Source: Planctomyces sp.
GTDB lineage: Bacteria; Planctomycetota; Planctomycetia; Planctomycetales; Planctomycetaceae
Reading direction: 5' to 3'
NCBI GenBank assembly: GCA_027483405.1
Contig: JAIXUU010000293.1
Coordinates: 1 to 32,499, forward strand
DNA length: 32,499 bases
Positions within the stretch are counted from its first letter, which is position 1. Each line of letters begins with the position of its first letter. This document shows positions 26,951 through 32,499 of the stretch, in pieces. A model generated the notes under the pieces. The model saw only the letters and a list, made by a program, of their open reading frames with translations. It searched no databases and had not been told where the DNA came from. A program made the position numbers and the translations under genes.

Positions 26951-28528
26951 ATGAAGTTCCTCGCAGGAAACACCGTTGGCGTTGACCTTGGCACGACTTA
27001 TTCTGCGATGGCACGGATTGGTGCCGATGGCCAGCCGACCTCGCTGCAGAATGCTGATGGTCGCAACATTACGCCTTCGGTGGTGCTGCTGGCTGACGAC
27101 GGCTCAGTAGTCGTTGGCCCCTCAATTGAGCGTGCCTCGTTGGAATCGGCCGATCATATTGTCGAAGCTGTGAAGCGGCAGATGGGCAATAAAGACTACT
27201 ATGTGGTCTATCAGGGTAAGAAGCTGACACCTGAGTTTATCTCGGCCCTGATTCTCAAAAAGATGAAACAGGACGCGGAAAAAGAGATCGGCCCGATCAC
27301 CAATGCCGTCGTAACAGTCCCGTATTACTTTAATGACGTTCGTCGTAAAGCGACTCAGGATGCTGGTCGTATTGCGGGTCTGAACGTTGTGGATATCATC
27401 AACGAACCGACAGCCGCGACGCTTGCGTATGCGTGGATGAAGGGGGAATTGGGCCGGACAGATCTGATTCAGGAGCCGAAGACCATCCTCGTGTACGACC
27501 TGGGTGGTGGTACGTTCGACGTGACTGTCGTGCGATACACGCCGACACAATTCCGGGTTCTGGCGACGGACGGCGACGTGATGCTGGGTGGTCTCGACTG
27601 GACGAGACGACTTGTCGACCATGTGGCGGAACAGTTCTTGCGCAAGTTTGGCGAAGATCCCCGGGAGGATGCCGACGCCATTCGCGATTTCAACCGGGAG
27701 TGTGAACAGGCCAAGCGGGATCTGAGTAGCAAGCCACAAGTCCCGGTGACCGTTTACTTCCGCGGAAAGACGCTTTCAGTCTCGTTGACACGCACCGATT
27801 TTGAACGCATGACGGCTGATCTGCTCCAGCGAACACAGGATACGACCGAACTCGTGCTGCAACAGGCCGGCGTAGCCATGGGGCAACTGGATGATGTCGT
27901 ACTGGTGGGCGGTTCGACTTACATGCCTGCTGTCGAGAAGATGCTGGCAGAAACTTGCGGTCGCAAACCTTCGCGAGATCTCAGGCCGGAAGAAGCGGTC
28001 GCCCAGGGGGCTGCCATCCATGCAGCCATTCTGGAAGCACGTGCCGGTGTTCAGAACTCGCAAGTGGTCGATGCGATTCGCAAGCGGCTCAATAACGTGA
28101 CGACTCTGGATGTGAACTCCCATTCGCTGGGAGTGAAGGTCTCCAGTCCGGAAGACCGCGCCAAGAAAATCAATCACATCATGATCCCGAAGAACACGAA
28201 CATTCCCTACAGCCTGACCCAGCGCTTCCGCACGAATGCCGATAACCAGAAGACGATTCACGTCTACATTCTCGAAGGCGATGCGAAAGATCCCGCAGCC
28301 TGTACGCAGATTGGTGATTTCCGCATCACGGGCTTACCGGCAAACCTTCCCGCCGGTTCACCAGTCGAAGTGACTTACAGTTACGAATCGACAGGTCGAA
28401 TTGCTGTGGCTGCACGGGAACTTGTCAGTGGCAAGGCCGCCTCGACTGAGATCGTTCGGGATATGGGCCTGACAGATCAGAACATTGATGTCTTCGAAGA
28501 ACTGGCCAAGGGCTATAAGGTCGAATAG
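26951..28528 (+). CDS. Hsp70/DnaK-family protein, short form
   Basis: VGVDLGTTYSAMARIG, VVTVPYYFNDVRRKATQDAGRIAGLNVVDIINEPTAATLAY, ILVYDLGGGTFDVTVVR, VVLVGGSTYMPAV. 525 aa, ending soon after the beta substrate-binding region. Confidence 0.93.
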   Translation: MKFLAGNTVGVDLGTTYSAMARIGADGQPTSLQNADGRNITPSVVLLADDGSVVVGPSIERASLESADHIVEAVKRQMGNKDYYVVYQGKKLTPEFISALILKKMKQDAEKEIGPITNAVVTVPYYFNDVRRKATQDAGRIAGLNVVDIINEPTAATLAYAWMKGELGRTDLIQEPKTILVYDLGGGTFDVTVVRYTPTQFRVLATDGDVMLGGLDWTRRLVDHVAEQFLRKFGEDPREDADAIRDFNRECEQAKRDLSSKPQVPVTVYFRGKTLSVSLTRTDFERMTADLLQRTQDTTELVLQQAGVAMGQLDDVVLVGGSTYMPAVEKMLAETCGRKPSRDLRPEEAVAQGAAIHAAILEARAGVQNSQVVDAIRKRLNNVTTLDVNSHSLGVKVSSPEDRAKKINHIMIPKNTNIPYSLTQRFRTNADNQKTIHVYILEGDAKDPAACTQIGDFRITGLPANLPAGSPVEVTYSYESTGRIAVAARELVSGKAASTEIVRDMGLTDQNIDVFEELAKGYKVE

Positions 28529-28617
28529 GTCGATCTGCGTCGTGATGAAATCTGCTGGGGGATGACATCGATCATGCATCCCGCAGGCAGGCTGACCGAC
28601 GACTGAAAAACATCGGC

Positions 28618-31600
28618 TCAATTGCGTTTGCGAGCTGCTTCCAGTCGCTCTTTGGCTTCCGCAGCGTAACTGACATTGGGAAACTCACGCAGCAGCCGCT
28701 CATAAGTCGCAATGGCTTCCTTCCACTGGCTGCGCTGTTCGTCGCATTTGGCTGCCTGCAGTAAACCGGCCGCCTGCCATTCGGGGAAGGCGTAATTGGA
28801 ATAGACCTTCTGGTATTCCAGGAATGCCTGCTTCCAGTTTTCCTGCAGAAAGTAGGTCTCTGCGAGCAGAAACTGGGCTTTGGCAGCGAGTTCTGTCTGC
28901 TGGCTTTGCGGGTCCTTGGTCACGATTTGAAAAGCAGCACGGGCTTCATCAAACTTGGCTTGCTGTTTGTAGGCTCGGCCAAGAACTTCACGAATCTGCC
29001 AGCGGGCAGGTACAGGTGGTTGCCAGCCATCCAGTTCTTCCGCAGCGTCTGTCAGACCTTCATAGTTGCGATGGCGTAACCGGGCTTCGGCCCAGAGCAC
29101 CCAGGGCCTGCCATGCCAGTCTTCGATTTCGCCCTGTTTTCTCGCAGTGCGAATGGTTTCGCGCAGAGTATCGAGTTGTGGAAGTAACGCGGTGGCAGTT
29201 TCCACACTGAGATCAGTGGCCAGTTGAGATTCAGCCAGAGCCACGGCCACTTGCAGCTTTTGTAGGCTTTCCGGATAGGTGGCCACAAACTGACCACCCA
29301 GTTTTTTGACGTCCTCCCAGCGCTGCTGTTCGATGGCGAGCACGACCAGTTGATAAAGAGCCCGTTCTTTCACACTGACATCGGCTTTTTCACTTTGCAG
29401 CAGTTCTTCGAGTGATTTTCTCGCGCGGGTAAATTCACCTTGAATCAAGTCGCTCTCCGCCAGGCTCAGCTTCGCGTTGTCAGCCAGTGGGCTTTGCGGA
29501 CATTCAGCGACTAAGCGCGCAAAAATCTTGTCGGCCTGCTCAAATCGACCCGCTTCATAATTGATCAGAGCCCATTCATTGAGTAACTGATCAAACACTT
29601 CCGCTTTGGGAAACTTCTTGAGCAAGGTTTCGTACGCCAGATCAGCCTGTTCAAGTCGCCCGGTCTGTTCGAGAGTACGAGCCATCATCAGGCCCGAGCG
29701 ATATCCGAAGAGCACCGGGGCTTTCAATTCCTCTTTGGGGCCGGCGGCGTCTTTGGGCGTGAAGCGATCAAAAGCCTGTTGAAAGACCTTGAGTGCTTTC
29801 TCGGTCTCTTTCGCCAGTAGCCACGATTCACCTTCGTAATACATCGCCTCGGCCTGAAGCGGATGCTGCGGGAATTTGGTCGACAACTGGCCAAATTCTT
29901 CAGCCGCCAGTTTGTAATCGCCCAGACGAAATCTCGACCAGCCTGTTCCTCGCCACGCAAATGGTTCATTGGTCGTGCCCGCAGCCAGTCGCTTCAGTTT
30001 CTCGAAGTCAGCGAGAGCGACTGGCCATTGTTTGGCAGCTTCTGCCACTTCGGCCTGATCCATCAAAGCTGCAGCGACTGCAGGATCACCAGGAAACTCG
30101 GCTTCAAACTGCTTGATCGCAGCTTCGGCCTTGGCCCACTGTTGCGCTTTGGCGTATGCCAGGCCTTGCAACGCATAGGCCCGCCTTCGCTGAGTGGCCT
30201 GAGGGAACATACTCAGGTATTTAACTGCGACCGCAGCACTGGCCTCAAAGTCGTTGAGGCTGAAGAGGGCTGACATCTCGATCACGAGTGATTCGATAAT
30301 CTCCGGGCGAACACTTTGTGCATTGATCTGTGCCGCCAGAGGGGCAATCATTTCCCGCGCTTCGGGAAGTTTGCCCTGCAGTTGCAAAACGAGTCCTAGA
30401 AAGTATCTGGCCTGATCTTTCAGTTCGATCGATGTGGCCCCTTGAAGCGTTTCTTCAAAGGCCACTTGAGCCCGCTGGAGAGCTTCCACATTGCTCGTGC
30501 GGGTCCCTTCTTCAAGATCCCGCCGACCTTCCAGCAGTCGCACATGCCATTTGAGTGAGCTTTCCGGGAAGGACTTGCGAAATTGCGCGATCAAGCTCTG
30601 TGTCCTGGCGGCATCCTGACGATCCAGCGAGAGATCAATCACCATCAGCAACGCATCATCGGCGGAATCACCTTGCGGCCACTTCTCCACAAGCTGGAGT
30701 GCCAGCGCTTCTGCCTTTGGTGTTTGTCCCAGTTGTCTGGCCGTGAGTGCCTGCTGATACAACACGCCTTCCGCGATTGGCGATCCACCAGCCAGGTCAA
30801 AGCTCTTTGCAAAAGTGACGAGTGCAGCTTCCAGTTGATTGCCATTTTTCTGGCTCAACCCTTGCCAGTACAGATAGCTCGCCGCCTGTTGCTTCTGCTG
30901 AGGCGTCCATGCCGATGACGTCTTTTCCAACTGAGCGGCAAGTTTTTCAAACTGCGCGGCTGCGGCATCAAACTGACCGGTCTGAAAGAGCGCATAGCCG
31001 CGGTTAGTGAGTGCTGTCTCTGCGAGCGGGCTTTGAGGATATCGCTCGGCCAGAAATTCAAACTGGCGAATGGCCACCGGATAATCCTTGGCTGCGGCGG
31101 CTTGATTTCCCAGCAGCAGTAAAGCGTCAGCTGCATGAGGATGATTCTGTCTGGCGGCGATGGCATCGAGCAGCTTTTGTCCTTCTGCGGTTTTGCCAGC
31201 CGCTGAATAGGCCTGAGCCAGTCCGTACTCGATGTCATCCGCAAGGGCACCGGCAGGGAAACGCTTACGGGCTTCCTCGAAGGTGGTGATCGCAGCTTGC
31301 GGGTCTTTCAGTTGGAGCTGCACATCTCCCAGATAAGCAAGTGCCCTGGGTGCCAGGGCATCCTGGGGATACTTTTCGAGATAGCTTTGAAGTTCCTGCT
31401 TCGCAGCCGGGAAATCATTGAGCAGAAAACTGCATTCCGCCACCCGGTAACGTGCCTGAGCGACGTTGCTGTTTTCGGGGAAGTTTTTGAGAAACTCTCG
31501 CAGGACGGACCGGGCCTCGACATAGTTCTGCTGGTTAATCAGAGCCAGGCCAATGTAGATTTGCGATTCTGGAACTCGCGGACTTTGAGGGTTGGCTTTG

Positions 31601-31935
31601 ATGAATTGACGAAAGGATTCGACAGCATCTCCCCAACGACTCTGACGGTACAATCCCACGCCGTTATTAAAATCACTCAGGTCTGCTGAATTGGCAGGTG
31701 GCTGTGCCAGTGATGGCTGAACGGCCAACCATTGGAAACCACAGATCATGGCCAGCCATAAGAGGCTCGAGCAGGCCAGGCGCGCTTTGGCCCTAATGGC
31801 ACCGAGGTCATACCCTCTTGTCGAGCCGTCCTGTGGGACACAGCGATTCATCGCGTTGAGGGATTGATCATGCGTTTGCAATTGGTGCACTTCTCCTTCC
31901 GATAGAAGGCCTGGCAATCCGCCTTTGAACAACAT
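28618..31935 (-). CDS. Large TPR-repeat protein, possibly exported (1105 aa; start uncertain)
   Basis: Many TPR/BamD-YbgF-like units: GVGLYRQSRWGDAVESFRQFIKANPQSPRVPESQIYIGLALINQQNYVEARSVLREFLKNFPENS. Internal hydrophobic segment near LLWLAMICGFQWLAVQPSLAQ. Confidence 0.85.
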   Translation of the reverse strand: MLFKGGLPGLLSEGEVHQLQTHDQSLNAMNRCVPQDGSTRGYDLGAIRAKARLACSSLLWLAMICGFQWLAVQPSLAQPPANSADLSDFNNGVGLYRQSRWGDAVESFRQFIKANPQSPRVPESQIYIGLALINQQNYVEARSVLREFLKNFPENSNVAQARYRVAECSFLLNDFPAAKQELQSYLEKYPQDALAPRALAYLGDVQLQLKDPQAAITTFEEARKRFPAGALADDIEYGLAQAYSAAGKTAEGQKLLDAIAARQNHPHAADALLLLGNQAAAAKDYPVAIRQFEFLAERYPQSPLAETALTNRGYALFQTGQFDAAAAQFEKLAAQLEKTSSAWTPQQKQQAASYLYWQGLSQKNGNQLEAALVTFAKSFDLAGGSPIAEGVLYQQALTARQLGQTPKAEALALQLVEKWPQGDSADDALLMVIDLSLDRQDAARTQSLIAQFRKSFPESSLKWHVRLLEGRRDLEEGTRTSNVEALQRAQVAFEETLQGATSIELKDQARYFLGLVLQLQGKLPEAREMIAPLAAQINAQSVRPEIIESLVIEMSALFSLNDFEASAAVAVKYLSMFPQATQRRRAYALQGLAYAKAQQWAKAEAAIKQFEAEFPGDPAVAAALMDQAEVAEAAKQWPVALADFEKLKRLAAGTTNEPFAWRGTGWSRFRLGDYKLAAEEFGQLSTKFPQHPLQAEAMYYEGESWLLAKETEKALKVFQQAFDRFTPKDAAGPKEELKAPVLFGYRSGLMMARTLEQTGRLEQADLAYETLLKKFPKAEVFDQLLNEWALINYEAGRFEQADKIFARLVAECPQSPLADNAKLSLAESDLIQGEFTRARKSLEELLQSEKADVSVKERALYQLVVLAIEQQRWEDVKKLGGQFVATYPESLQKLQVAVALAESQLATDLSVETATALLPQLDTLRETIRTARKQGEIEDWHGRPWVLWAEARLRHRNYEGLTDAAEELDGWQPPVPARWQIREVLGRAYKQQAKFDEARAAFQIVTKDPQSQQTELAAKAQFLLAETYFLQENWKQAFLEYQKVYSNYAFPEWQAAGLLQAAKCDEQRSQWKEAIATYERLLREFPNVSYAAEAKERLEAARKRN

Positions 31936-32417
31936 CCCCGCTGGTGATGCGTTTCAGGCCAGACGATTGCCACAGCAACAATCAGAGTAACTTTGCACGG
32001 CTCGCAAAAAAAGACCGCCATCGCCATCCTGAGGGGGAAAGGATGACGATGGCAGTCAGTGGACTTGATGCCGAGGTTATTGGACAGGTTGCGGGGCCTG
32101 CACAATTCAGGGCATCAATTCCATCCAAAACGGTCAACATCAGGTGATGATCAGCTCGAGCCTGCTGAAAACGAACGTCATTCAGGCTTAAGCGGGGAAG
32201 GCAGGCAGAAGGTCAGACTCATACGCAGGAAATAGAACCTTCCTGAGTGATACAGACCGTTCTTTCATCGCTAAGTATCGGGAAGGTGGTCGTCACGCAT
32301 CGGCAAAATCTGCGGAATTCCACCCTTGCCGAATACAACCTGCCCACCGGATGTAACGATTCTAAGGAATCTTCGCGTCAGAAATCGGCTGACTTATGGC
32401 TCAGGCACTGTGCTATG

Positions 32418-32450
32418 TGCCATGCTTGCAGCTCTGGGCAAGCATGGCTT
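32418..32450 (+). repeat. Repeat family C copy 4
   Basis: gtgccatgcttgcagctctgggcaagcatgg; catgcttgc (32421-32429) / gcaagcatg (32438-32446). Confidence 0.8.
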
Positions 32451-32499
32451 CTTCAACCAACACTTCGCTATATTGTCATTAAAAGCGATTTATCGCTTC

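Overview
The gene content and composition suggest a planctomycete-like bacterial chromosome; this taxonomy is an inference. The window has two parts. (1) About 1-6800 is an accessory, phage-tail-like module. It contains the 3' end of a tape-measure-like protein, a small conserved-looking protein, a possible baseplate/hub-like protein with a ~200-aa Ser-rich mucin-like C-terminus, a DUF115/MAF_flag10-like protein, a GT2 glycosyltransferase and a second GT-like protein. It is interspersed with several families of palindromic or low-complexity intergenic repeats. (2) About 6800-32499 is mostly ordinary chromosome. It carries sthA, a HEAT-like secreted protein, a PQQ-type beta-propeller protein, an S1-domain protein (rpsA-like), an orphan beta-class DNA methyltransferase, an LRR protein, a membrane protein, a C-terminally truncated SUMF1/FGE-like protein next to a tRNA-like remnant, a FAS1 protein followed by ECF sigma and RskA-like anti-sigma genes, rfbB, an HPF-like protein, a HEAT lipoprotein, a short lidless Hsp70 and a large TPR protein. 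The most interesting candidate is the Ser-rich tail-like protein encoded next to DUF115 and glycosyltransferase genes, which may be a self-contained tail or adhesin glycosylation module. All assignments come from reading the sequence; no searches were run.
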